Shown: positions 1 through 6,417 of the stretch, in pieces
Layout of the letters: every line of letters begins with the position of its first letter
Position numbering within the stretch: position 1 is the first letter of the stretch
Assembly (NCBI GenBank): GCA_028685945.1
Contig: JAQUCZ010000016.1
Coordinates: 1-10,954 of the forward strand
DNA from: Sulfurimonadaceae bacterium
GTDB taxonomy: Bacteria > Campylobacterota > Campylobacteria > Campylobacterales > Sulfurimonadaceae
Length of the DNA: 10,954 nucleotides
Reading direction: 5' to 3'
Translations under genes and position numbers: made by a program
The notes under the pieces: generated by a model
Database searches by the model: none
The model's input: the letters and a program-made list of their open reading frames with translations, nothing else
Told to the model about the DNA's origin: nothing

Positions 1-120
1 GGGTTTATCATAACTTACTCCAATTTTTATGTTTAAAACATAATATCTAAGACATAATTAAATTTTCTTGAGTTTACAAAAATTATGAATACCTTGTAAA
101 TAAAATCAAACGAGGTGAAC
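1..120. promoter_or_regulatory. AT-rich upstream region with two inverted repeats
   Basis: This stretch is much richer in A+T than the genes further right and has no convincing gene. It holds a perfect 8-bp inverted repeat with a one-base centre at 27-43 (TTATGTTT / AAACATAA) and a 7-bp inverted repeat with a 14-bp spacer at 73-79 and 94-100 (TTTACAA / TTGTAAA). The word ACATAAT occurs at 38-44 and again at 52-58. The position just upstream of a start codon with a good ribosome binding site suggests promoter or operator DNA, but repeats this short can arise by chance in AT-rich sequence. Confidence 0.35.
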
Positions 121-237
121 ATGAAACAAAAAAACAACATTGTTCACAGTGGAACTCTATCAAGTTTAGAGTTTCACACAAAGCTCTCCAAAGAGCAGCG
201 AAGAACTTGTCGTAATGATTGCTCATCATCCCAATGA
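121..237 (+). CDS. Short open frame of unknown function, probably a truncated gene start
   Basis: A 38-codon frame starts with ATG at 121 and ends at TGA 235-237. It has one of the clearest Shine-Dalgarno sites of the window (GAGGTGA at 112-118, two bases before ATG). The first 28 residues (MKQKNNIVHSG..., then a basic LSKEQRR stretch) look like a genuine N-terminus. The last ten (TCRNDCSSSQ) are read antisense through sequence that, on the other strand, encodes the conserved end of a nucleotidyltransferase. I infer that the gene begins normally and is cut off near position 200, where it joins foreign sequence. The family is not recognised; the start of a transposase or another accessory gene is possible but unproven. 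Confidence 0.4.
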   Translation: MKQKNNIVHSGTLSSLEFHTKLSKEQRRTCRNDCSSSQ

Positions 238-508
238 TAATACGCAGCGAGTCTATCTTTTACACAGTCCATCGGTGTTAATAACCTCAAAACACCGACG
301 TCCGTTTCAAACATCACGGCACGAATTTTTTTAAACTGTTCATTATATTGGTTATAAGATCCAAATCCCACGAAGTATATTCACCTCTGCTATAAATTTC
401 GACACACGACCCTCCCGAGAGAACAACGTGTATACCTTGAACGATAAGAGCATCACAAATCAGTCCGCCAAGCTCTTTTAGATTCATATCTCTAATCTGT
501 TTTTTCAT
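174..508 (-). pseudogene. AbiEii-like nucleotidyltransferase, frameshifted and truncated pseudogene
   Basis: Two overlapping minus-strand frames are pieces of one protein. The first begins at ATG 508-506 and carries a nucleotidyltransferase-like signature, GGS followed by DLD about a dozen residues later. It then goes out of frame near 353-357. Restoring one base there joins it to the second frame, giving a reading like DLDLINQYNEQFKKIRAVM, after which the familiar tail LLTPMDCVKDRLAAYYHWDD follows in the second frame. From memory of the family, some tens of residues are missing between RAVM and that tail, so an internal deletion is likely. Similarity ends near position 200. The ATG overlaps the stop of the upstream regulator (ATGA), as in a two-gene antitoxin/toxin operon such as AbiEi/AbiEii. 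The product is almost certainly non-functional. The exact family name is inferred. Confidence 0.7.
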
Positions 509-834
509 AGCGGTTTGCCTACTCTTCGCGGTCGTGTTCTCTGCATATCAAGCTTCTCTTTTAATTCAGGCTTGTAATACAATCTTGCTTTATCGAGTAG
601 TGCCGTTAGTTCCGAGAGAAAAGCATATCGAGGATTTAAAAAATAGATTTTCGTGCGACCGCTCATTTTGCTTAGTGCTAAACCATTCTCTTCAAAATGT
701 TTCAGCTGATTTTGAATCGAAGGCAGCGGTGCATCAAAGTATTTAGCTATTTCTCTTGCGTACCTCTTTTTTAATTTGAAATCGAACTTGTGCAAGGAGT
801 CTAATGCTATACTTCCCTTACAAATAAAACACAA
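505..834 (-). CDS. Winged-helix transcriptional regulator, possibly antitoxin-like and N-terminally altered
   Basis: The 109-residue frame contains a winged-helix core. YAREIAKYFDAPLPSIQNQL forms the helix-turn-helix, with ENGLALSKMSGRTKIYFLNP as the wing, followed by a helical tail. This resembles small ArsR/MarR-like DNA-binding proteins encoded beside nucleotidyltransferase genes. The only reasonable start is TTG at 834-832, preceded by AGGAG at 843-839; there is no in-frame ATG before an upstream stop. The segment before YAREIA (LDSLHKFDFKLKKR) is charged rather than the hydrophobic first helix expected. The 5' end may therefore be eroded or replaced, especially as the ycaO gene starts only 10 bp away. 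Its stop overlaps the ATG of the broken nucleotidyltransferase. An autoregulatory role would be usual for such pairs, but the partner is dead here. Confidence 0.65.
   Translation of the reverse strand: MCFICKGSIALDSLHKFDFKLKKRYAREIAKYFDAPLPSIQNQLKHFEENGLALSKMSGRTKIYFLNPRYAFLSELTALLDKARLYYKPELKEKLDMQRTRPRRVGKPL
805..813 (+). promoter_or_regulatory. Extended -10 promoter for the YcaO operon
   Basis: TGCTATACT is an extended -10 box (TG-n-TATACT) with no clear -35, as is common for the main sigma factor of Campylobacterota. Transcription would start near 820 and give a leader of about 24 nt before the ATG at 844. The box lies inside the first codons of the divergent regulator, so the two promoters would overlap. 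Only weak ribosome binding sequence precedes the ATG. Confidence 0.45.
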
Positions 835-843
835 AGAACTCCT

Positions 844-2466
844 ATGAATCTCCTCTCAAAAGTCTCTTCACTTGAGACCACCTTGGCAAAAATGCAACAA
901 ACCCTCGAAGATGCAGGGTGTGAGACCACGTTTTCGCAAGAAAAGCACCCTTTGGCAAACTGCTACTCCATCAACATCGCCTCTACCGAAGCACCGCGAC
1001 ACATCTATGCAAACGGTAAGGGAACTCTCAGCGATGCCTCTATGGCGAGTGCTTTGGGGGAGTACATCGAGAGGTTGCAGACGAATAACTTTTTCATAGA
1101 CTTTCACCTGCCACAGCGCTCCTATTACCCTGATGCAGTGGCATTTGATTTTGACGGCATGTACTTAAACGACGAACTTTTAGCCATCTACGACCCAAAT
1201 GAAGAGTTGACGCTGGAGGAGCTTATCGACTTTAACAGCGACGAGGCAGCGCAGATTGTTTCTCTCCCTTTTCACAGAGTAAGTGATGGTGTAAAGACCT
1301 ATTTTCCGCTTAACATCCTCTCAAATCTTTACGTGAGCAACGGTCTTGCAACGGGCAACAGCCCAAAAGAGGCACAAGTTCAGGCTCTAAGCGAGATTAT
1401 CGAGCGGTATGTAAAGCTTGAAATTATCAAAAACGGCTACGCACTTCCGGCATTTGATGCAGAGATGCTTACATGCCATGAACGTGTGAACAACGATGTA
1501 AACGCACTAAGAGAACTCGGCTACATCGTAGAGGTACTCGATGCCTCTTTGGGCGGCAAATTTCCCGTCGTTGCCATCTCGCTTATCAACCCAAAAACTT
1601 CTACGCTTTTTGTCTCATTCGGGGCGCATCCCATCCTCGAAGTGGCACTCGAACGCACCATGACCGAACTTATGCAAGGGCGTGATTTAGATAACCTCGA
1701 TAATTTTGAAGTCCCGACCTTTGACATGAGTTTGGTGAGTGACAGCTTTAATCTTGAGTCGCATTTCGTCGATTCCAACGGCAAAATGGGCTTCTCTTTT
1801 CTCTCTTCTCAAAAGAGTTTTGCCCACATGCCATGGGGTTATACGGGCGAAGGAGTAGAGGCTGAGCACGACTATCTCGTCACTCTCTTACATGCCATGA
1901 ACAAAGAGATATATCTTCGTGAGTATGACTACCTCGGCTTTTACTCTTGCCAGATAATCGTGCCCGATTTCTCAGAGGTTTATCCCGTCGAAGACCTCAT
2001 CTACAACAACAAAAACCGCGGCAAAGAGATCCGCGATATGGTTCTCAACTCGCACGAGTACGATGCCGAAGATATCCTCACCACGGTAGAAAATCTTGAA
2101 GACTCTTTAAACATGGAGAAGTACATCGGCGTGATATTCGAGCACAATTTCAGCATGGCGGAGTTCAAAGTGCACATCTACCTCACCCTTGGCATGTACG
2201 ACGAAGCGTTCGAACTTCTCCCTTACACCGCAAACCCCATCACGCCCGTGCTCAGCGAACTCTTAAAGATGCAAGAAGCGGGGGAAAAACTTGAAAACTA
2301 CACCCAAGCTTTAGGAAATATTTTCGGCGCGGCAAATCTTACAAAAGCGCTCGATGTTTTAGACGGAAAACAAAGTTTCATCGACACCACTCTCCATAGC
2401 GACTACACAAAGATGCTTGCCATGTACGACAGACTCGAAAAATTGAAGGCAAGGATGGCGGCATGA
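844..2466 (+). CDS. ycaO: YcaO-domain ATP-dependent enzyme (E. coli YcaO type)
   Basis: This 540-residue protein has the YcaO fold, which uses ATP to activate backbone amides for cyclisation or thioamide formation. Visible family motifs are ANGKGTLSDASMASALGEYIER (here residues 56-77, with E73, E76 and R77), YVSNGLATGNSPKEA at 163-177, SEIIER at 183-188, and ALERTMTELMQGR at 267-279. These match the positions of the ATP- and magnesium-binding residues. The last 130 or so residues are helical and TPR-like, and there is no proline-rich C-terminus of the kind seen in peptide-natural-product YcaO proteins. Length and layout match E. coli YcaO, which has been linked genetically to RimO-dependent methylthiolation of ribosomal protein S12. 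No precursor peptide, TfuA or E1-like partner is next to it. The start has a promoter 31 bp upstream. The gene is translationally coupled to a cysteine-rich protein. The family call is firm; the substrate is unknown. Confidence 0.9.
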   Translation: MNLLSKVSSLETTLAKMQQTLEDAGCETTFSQEKHPLANCYSINIASTEAPRHIYANGKGTLSDASMASALGEYIERLQTNNFFIDFHLPQRSYYPDAVAFDFDGMYLNDELLAIYDPNEELTLEELIDFNSDEAAQIVSLPFHRVSDGVKTYFPLNILSNLYVSNGLATGNSPKEAQVQALSEIIERYVKLEIIKNGYALPAFDAEMLTCHERVNNDVNALRELGYIVEVLDASLGGKFPVVAISLINPKTSTLFVSFGAHPILEVALERTMTELMQGRDLDNLDNFEVPTFDMSLVSDSFNLESHFVDSNGKMGFSFLSSQKSFAHMPWGYTGEGVEAEHDYLVTLLHAMNKEIYLREYDYLGFYSCQIIVPDFSEVYPVEDLIYNNKNRGKEIRDMVLNSHEYDAEDILTTVENLEDSLNMEKYIGVIFEHNFSMAEFKVHIYLTLGMYDEAFELLPYTANPITPVLSELLKMQEAGEKLENYTQALGNIFGAANLTKALDVLDGKQSFIDTTLHSDYTKMLAMYDRLEKLKARMAA

Positions 2467-2912
2467 GCTACATCGCTTGGTTTGAAGCACATGCCAAGAA
2501 GCACCGAAAAATCGTCGATAAACTCTTGGCATGCGGCATGGACAAAGAGGCAATCATAAAGTATTTCGAGTTTGAAAACATGGCAGAAAAAGAGGGTGAT
2601 TTTTGTCCGCTCTATGCCGAGGGGAAAAAATGCCACGATACCGAGTATCTCAACTGCTACCTCTGCGCCTGCCCCAACTTCCGCTTTAGCGACGAAGGTA
2701 TAGAGACAAACGGGGGCAAAACCAAATACAGCTTTTGTGCTATAGACTCAAAAGAGGGCGCCCTTGCGACCTACGGCGATGCGATCCATCAAGATTGCAG
2801 CCGATGCACCGTGCCGCATGCCAAGAGATACGTCGAAGAGCATTTTGATTTGGATTGGAAGAGGATGATGCAAGCGTGCGTCGTAGCGACGCGAAAAGCT
2901 AGCGAGTGCTAA
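2463..2912 (+). CDS. Cysteine-rich small-domain protein, probable metal-binding
   Basis: The 149-residue protein has a helical N-terminus (1-45) and a cysteine-rich core: C48, C57, C65, C68, C70, C92, C112 and C115, with H119 nearby. CYLCAC at 65-70 and DCSRC at 111-115 look like zinc or iron-sulfur ligands. No signal peptide is visible, so it should be cytosolic. It resembles the Pfam 'cysteine-rich small domain' (PF04071). From memory, that domain is also found fused to a precorrin-3B methyltransferase in a methanogen, which would tie it to cobamide synthesis and fit cobQ and cobT nearby. Its ATG overlaps the ycaO stop (ATGA), so both proteins are probably made together. Whether it serves YcaO, cobamide assembly or neither cannot be told from sequence. 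The last 14 bp overlap a convergent gene. Confidence 0.8.
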   Translation: MSYIAWFEAHAKKHRKIVDKLLACGMDKEAIIKYFEFENMAEKEGDFCPLYAEGKKCHDTEYLNCYLCACPNFRFSDEGIETNGGKTKYSFCAIDSKEGALATYGDAIHQDCSRCTVPHAKRYVEEHFDLDWKRMMQACVVATRKASEC

Positions 2913-2916
2913 GCTC
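2896..2916. terminator. Possible small bidirectional hairpin in the overlapping 3' ends
   Basis: AGC-TAGC at 2897-2903 can pair with GCTA at 2908-2911 and GCT at 2913-2915 around a GAGT loop, with A2912 bulged. On the minus strand the stem is followed by TTTT. It contains or touches both stop codons of the convergent genes. The stem is short and the T-run brief, so this is a weak candidate. Confidence 0.3.
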
Positions 2917-3195
2917 TTTGTAGCCGTCGCATCCGAGTTCGAAGTTGTTGTCGCACGCTTTTTTGTAAAGCTCTTTGGCTTTGTTGTTGTCTTTTGGCAC
3001 CCCTTGGGCGTTGATGTACATCACCGCCAAAACGGCGCACGCTTGGGCGTTGTTTTCGTTCTGGCATGCGGCTTCAAAAAGCTCTTTGGCTTTTTTATAG
3101 TCGCTCTTTTGGTAGGCGTTTTTTCCCGCCTCAAAATCACTCGCCCCAATAAGCGTTGCTGCCGCTAAAATCATACATGCCGTAAACTTTTTCAT
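2899..3195 (-). CDS. Small secreted Sel1-repeat protein
   Basis: The 98-residue protein begins with a signal peptide (MKKFTACMILAAATLIGAS) and then carries about two Sel1-type helical repeats. Each repeat has a cysteine pair: C44/C53 and C81/C89. The second pair has the usual seven-residue gap and the first has eight, a slight departure from the pattern. Sel1 proteins with such disulfide pairs are typical of Campylobacterota (Helicobacter Hcp proteins) and are usually periplasmic or secreted, serving as protein-binding scaffolds. A ribosome binding site (AAGGCGG) lies just upstream, and the gene starts 11 bp after the stop of the other Sel1 gene, so the two form an operon. Its 3' end overlaps the cysteine-rich gene of the other strand by 14 bp. 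Partner and role are unknown. Confidence 0.88.
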   Translation of the reverse strand: MKKFTACMILAAATLIGASDFEAGKNAYQKSDYKKAKELFEAACQNENNAQACAVLAVMYINAQGVPKDNNKAKELYKKACDNNFELGCDGYKELSTR

Positions 3196-3206
3196 AAAAC
3201 CGCCTT

Positions 3207-3722
3207 TTATTTTTTATTTGTTAATTCCACCAAAAGCTCGCACCCTTGTTTGTCGCCGTCGTGGCACGCTTTGGAGTAGTACTCTTTGGCTTTTGAGGTG
3301 TCTTGTTGGACGTTTTCGCCGTATTCGTAGATGATGCCGAGGTTCATACACCCTACCGTATCGCCCGCGTTACATGCCTTGGAATAGAGCTCGATCGCTT
3401 TTTTGCTGTCTTTTTTTACCCCCTCGCCCAGATCGTACATCCGTGCCAGTCCGCGGCACCCTACCATATTGCCCCCTTCACACGCTTTTTGTAAAAGCCC
3501 GAACGCTTTGTCGGAATCTTTGGGCATGCCAAAACCTGCAAAATAGATAAACCCGAGTTCGCTGCACGCTTTAAAATCGTTCTTTTGGCATGCGGCATCG
3601 TAATCGGAAGCTATCTTGCTAAAATCGTGTTTTTTATGTGCATCGACCCCTTGGTCAAACCCGTTTGCCGCCAAAGCGACCCCTAGTCCCAACATAACTA
3701 AAAAAGATAAAACTCTTTTCAT
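3207..3722 (-). CDS. Secreted Sel1-repeat (Hcp-like) protein with four cysteine pairs
   Basis: The 171-residue protein has a signal peptide (MKRVLSFLVMLGLGVALA, cut near residue 19) followed by four Sel1 repeats of exactly 36 residues. The cysteine pairs are C45/C53, C81/C89, C117/C125 and C153/C161, each separated by seven residues. These should form one disulfide per repeat in the periplasm, as in Helicobacter Hcp proteins. The repeats contain the usual LG.IY..GEG.. type consensus (for example ARMYDLGEGVKKDSKKAIEL). The start has a GGGGG ribosome binding site (3730-3734 on the other strand) seven bases upstream. It is the first gene of a two-gene operon and diverges from cobQ. The role is probably protein-protein binding at the cell envelope; the old suggestion of penicillin binding for HcpA should not be assumed here. 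Confidence 0.92.
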   Translation of the reverse strand: MKRVLSFLVMLGLGVALAANGFDQGVDAHKKHDFSKIASDYDAACQKNDFKACSELGFIYFAGFGMPKDSDKAFGLLQKACEGGNMVGCRGLARMYDLGEGVKKDSKKAIELYSKACNAGDTVGCMNLGIIYEYGENVQQDTSKAKEYYSKACHDGDKQGCELLVELTNKK

Positions 3723-3841
3723 TGTTTTTCCCCCGAAAAATAAAATTTGATTACTTTAACAAAAAAATACTTAATCTAATAAAAAGAACTCTAAGAATTT
3801 GATTTTATTTTCGTTTTACCCCAAATTTCGTTCCAAAGGTG

Positions 3842-3847
3842 TACAAT
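3842..3847 (+). promoter_or_regulatory. -10 box very close to the cobQ start
   Basis: TACAAT is followed by only seven bases before the cobQ ATG at 3855. A transcript starting the usual 6-8 bases downstream would have no leader. There is no proper ribosome binding site between the box and the ATG. No good -35 is seen, but the upstream DNA is T-rich. The 132-bp divergent gap 3723-3854 also holds the promoter region of the Sel1 operon. No cobalamin-riboswitch B12 box was found in it. Confidence 0.45.
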
Positions 3848-3854
3848 TCTTTTT

Positions 3855-5246
3855 ATGAATTCACTCAGTATTTTCGGAACAGGCAGCGATGCCGGCAAAT
3901 CGACTCTCTCATTCGCGCTCACCTACCTGTTGCACGAGCGCGGTATCCGCGTTGCTCCGTTTAAAGCCCAAAACGTCTCAAACAACTCGCAAGTTACAGA
4001 CGATGCGGGGGAGATAGCCGTTGCACAACACTTTGCCGCCGAAGCGATCGGCATTAAAACCACCTACCATATGAACCCCGTTTTACTCAAATCGGGCTCC
4101 AAAAATGCCGCACATCTCATCGTACACGGCAAAAGCGTGGGGGAAAAAGAGGTGAGCGAATACTACGAAGATATCAATGCTCTCAAGCCCTACGTGAAAA
4201 AATCGTTTAAAAAGCTTCGCAAAAAATACGACTGTATCGTCGCCGAGGGTGCGGGAAGCCCCGTGGAGCTTAATCTCATGGAGAAAGACCTCTCCAATAT
4301 CTACGTCGCCGAAGAGTTTAACACCAAAATCATTCTCGTTGCCGACATAGAGCGCGGCGGGGTTTTTGCCTCGATCTTCGGCGTTTATGCGCTGCTTCCC
4401 AAAAAACTCAAAAAAAACGTGATCGGGGTGATTATCAATAAATTTCGCGGCGATCTGGGTTTTTTCGACGACGGCGTTGCGATCATCGAGGAGCGTTTCG
4501 GGCTTAAAGTGCTCGGGGTGATCCCCTACAAACCTTTTAATTTAGGGTTTGAAGATATCCAATCGATCACGGGATACACCCAAGAGCTTTCTAAAGCATG
4601 TATCAAAGTCGCCGTTATCAAACTCCCCCACATAAGCAACTTCAACGATTTCGAACCGCTCATAGCCGACAAAGAGATCGAGTTGTGTTTCGTCACCACC
4701 CCCTTTGAAGCTTCGCTGTGCGATATGGTGATCATTCCGGGGAGCAAAAGGGTCGTGGATGATTTGGCATGGCTGCGTGAGCGGGGGTTTGAGATGCTTT
4801 TACTCTCTAAAGAGAAGTTTATCTTTGCCATCTGCGGCGGGTATGAGATGATGCACGAGCAGATACTCGACCCTTGGCATGTGGAGTCGCACGTGAAAAA
4901 AACAGAGGGGTTTGGGCGCATAAAAGGTGATGTGACGTTTGAGAAAGAAAAAACCCTCTCCAAAGGCACCTACCAGTTGCTCGAATGTATCGTCGAGGGC
5001 TACGAGATCCACCACGGCACGGCGAAAAAACGCGCCAAAAAAGGAAAAAATTTCTACGGAACCTTTTTGCACGGCATCTTTGAAAATGACAGCTTCCGCG
5101 AAAAACTCTTCACCCAAATCAACCCCAAATACAAAGGGTATGCCTTTAAACCCTACAAACAAAACGCGATTCGTGAGTTCTGCGCCCACGTCGAAGAGCA
5201 CATAGAGCTGGGAACCATTCTCGATCACGTCAAATACGACGCCTGA
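3855..5246 (+). CDS. cobQ: Cobyric acid synthase CobQ (glutamine-hydrolysing)
   Basis: CobQ (CbiP) amidates the b, d, e and g side chains of adenosylcobyrinic acid a,c-diamide, using ATP and glutamine, to give adenosylcobyric acid in the cytoplasm. The 463-residue protein starts with a synthetase domain carrying the nucleotide-binding motif GTGSDAGKST (residues 8-17), followed by FKAQNVSNNS (36-45), EGAGSPVELN (131-140) and KLPHISNFNDF (256-266). A class I glutamine amidotransferase domain follows, with the nucleophile C327 in AICGGYEMM, GYEIHHG at 382-388 and the probable catalytic histidine H406 in GTFLHGIFEN. It is slightly shorter than the usual 480-510 residues but all key motifs are present. 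The ATG at 3855 puts the P-loop at its normal distance. It is followed after 4 bp by the acyltransferase gene, suggesting cotranscription, and diverges from the Sel1 operon. Confidence 0.96.
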   Translation: MNSLSIFGTGSDAGKSTLSFALTYLLHERGIRVAPFKAQNVSNNSQVTDDAGEIAVAQHFAAEAIGIKTTYHMNPVLLKSGSKNAAHLIVHGKSVGEKEVSEYYEDINALKPYVKKSFKKLRKKYDCIVAEGAGSPVELNLMEKDLSNIYVAEEFNTKIILVADIERGGVFASIFGVYALLPKKLKKNVIGVIINKFRGDLGFFDDGVAIIEERFGLKVLGVIPYKPFNLGFEDIQSITGYTQELSKACIKVAVIKLPHISNFNDFEPLIADKEIELCFVTTPFEASLCDMVIIPGSKRVVDDLAWLRERGFEMLLLSKEKFIFAICGGYEMMHEQILDPWHVESHVKKTEGFGRIKGDVTFEKEKTLSKGTYQLLECIVEGYEIHHGTAKKRAKKGKNFYGTFLHGIFENDSFREKLFTQINPKYKGYAFKPYKQNAIREFCAHVEEHIELGTILDHVKYDA

Positions 5247-5250
5247 GCCG

Positions 5251-6417
5251 ATGGATTTAGGGCAAATCGAGGCAAAGATCCTCGCACTCTCACCGTTTGT
5301 GCGACATATCTCGCTCACGCGGCGCAACGGCGCTCTTCACGCCGTAGTTACGCCCGATTTTAAAGCACTCGCACAAGCGCATATCATTAATATAGAAAAT
5401 CAGATACGTTGGTACGTTTTGGAGATTTATAATTTTGATGTGCCCGAAGAGCTGAAGATCCGCTCCTACGAGATAGAAAAACCCCCGCATGCCAAAGAGT
5501 TTTCGTTCGATACTGAAGAGCCGCTTTACCTTTCGCTGCTCGACTTTTTAGCTTCACATGCCAAAGAAAAAATCACCCCTTCCTCCCACTTGGAGCTTGA
5601 TCTGGGATTTGATTCGCTCGATTTCGTTACGCTGCTCCTGTTTGTAGAGGAGAGTTTTGGCGTCAAGCTCGATGAAGCCGCGCTCGCTTCACTGCTCGTC
5701 GTGGGGGATCTGTACCTTCACATCCGCACCCATGCCACATGCCAAGCCGCCAAGCAAAAAAGCTGGAGAGAGATTTTAGAGCCAAAAAAGCCGATAGGGT
5801 TGCGCTACAGCCCTTTTATTATGTTTTTGTACAAGACTCTTTTGTACCCGTTTTTTCGTCTCTATTTCCGTTTGGAGCTGCGCGGAAGAGACAATATCCC
5901 AAACACCCCGTGTATCATCGCCCCCTCCCACCAAAGTATGCTAGACGGTTTTCTTATCGAAGCGACACTCCCCTACGGTATTCTCAAACGCACTTTTTTT
6001 CTCGCATTTGAGCTTGTTTTCGGCACCAAACTCCTCAAACCCGTAGCCGACAACGGACAAACGATCCTTATCAACCAAGACAAAAATCTTCTTTATGCCC
6101 TGCAAAAGACGGCACAACCGCTGCGCGAAGATGCCAATATCGTGATCTTCCCCGAGGGGGCTAGAACCCGCGATGGCAACCTTTTGGAGTTCCGCCCTTT
6201 TTTTGCGATTCTCTCAAAAGAGTTTAACGTCCCCGTCGTCCCCGTCCTCATAGACGGAAGCTTTGAAGCACTGCCTCCGGGCAAACGGTTTTTTCGCCCC
6301 AAAAAGATACAAGTGCACTATTTGGAACCTATTTTTCCCGAGGGTTTAAGCGTGAAGGAGATTGTAAAACAAACGAAAGATGCAATAGAAGAGGATATTG
6401 TTACAAGAATCGCGTAA
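5251..6417 (+). CDS. Acyl carrier domain / PlsC-type acyltransferase fusion with ligase-tail N-terminus
   Basis: Three parts can be read in 388 residues. Residues 1-80 resemble the C-terminal small domain of acyl-CoA ligases (LHAVVTPDFKAL, then IENQIRWYVLEIYNFDVPEELK), but without the large AMP-binding domain and without a clear catalytic-lysine motif. Residues 90-160 are an acyl carrier domain with the phosphopantetheine serine S122 in LGFDSLDF. Residues 185-388 are a glycerolipid acyltransferase with HQSMLD (H227, D232), FPEGART (300-306) and VVPVLIDGS. The likely job is to move an acyl chain, perhaps from the carrier domain, onto a glycerol- or lysophospholipid at the inner membrane. The ATG at 5251 follows the cobQ stop by 4 bp with little ribosome binding sequence, so translational coupling is likely. 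The TAA stop lies within a degenerate repeat module. The real substrate and acyl donor are unknown. Confidence 0.9.
   Translation: MDLGQIEAKILALSPFVRHISLTRRNGALHAVVTPDFKALAQAHIINIENQIRWYVLEIYNFDVPEELKIRSYEIEKPPHAKEFSFDTEEPLYLSLLDFLASHAKEKITPSSHLELDLGFDSLDFVTLLLFVEESFGVKLDEAALASLLVVGDLYLHIRTHATCQAAKQKSWREILEPKKPIGLRYSPFIMFLYKTLLYPFFRLYFRLELRGRDNIPNTPCIIAPSHQSMLDGFLIEATLPYGILKRTFFLAFELVFGTKLLKPVADNGQTILINQDKNLLYALQKTAQPLREDANIVIFPEGARTRDGNLLEFRPFFAILSKEFNVPVVPVLIDGSFEALPPGKRFFRPKKIQVHYLEPIFPEGLSVKEIVKQTKDAIEEDIVTRIA

Noticed and set aside
1..834. Complete insertion sequence
   Set aside because: No full transposase, paired terminal repeats or target-site duplication can be shown within the window.
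844..2912. YcaO peptide natural product (azole or thioamide) cluster
   Set aside because: No precursor peptide, cyclodehydratase partner, dehydrogenase or exporter is adjacent, and the C-terminus is that of housekeeping YcaO proteins.
3723..3854. Cobalamin riboswitch upstream of cobQ
   Set aside because: The gap is only 132 bp, no B12-box sequence is seen, and the likely promoter is too close to the ATG to leave room for a leader.
4800..5327. Long leftward frame antisense to cobQ
   Set aside because: It is antisense to conserved CobQ coding sequence, including the catalytic cysteine region, and has no recognisable domain.
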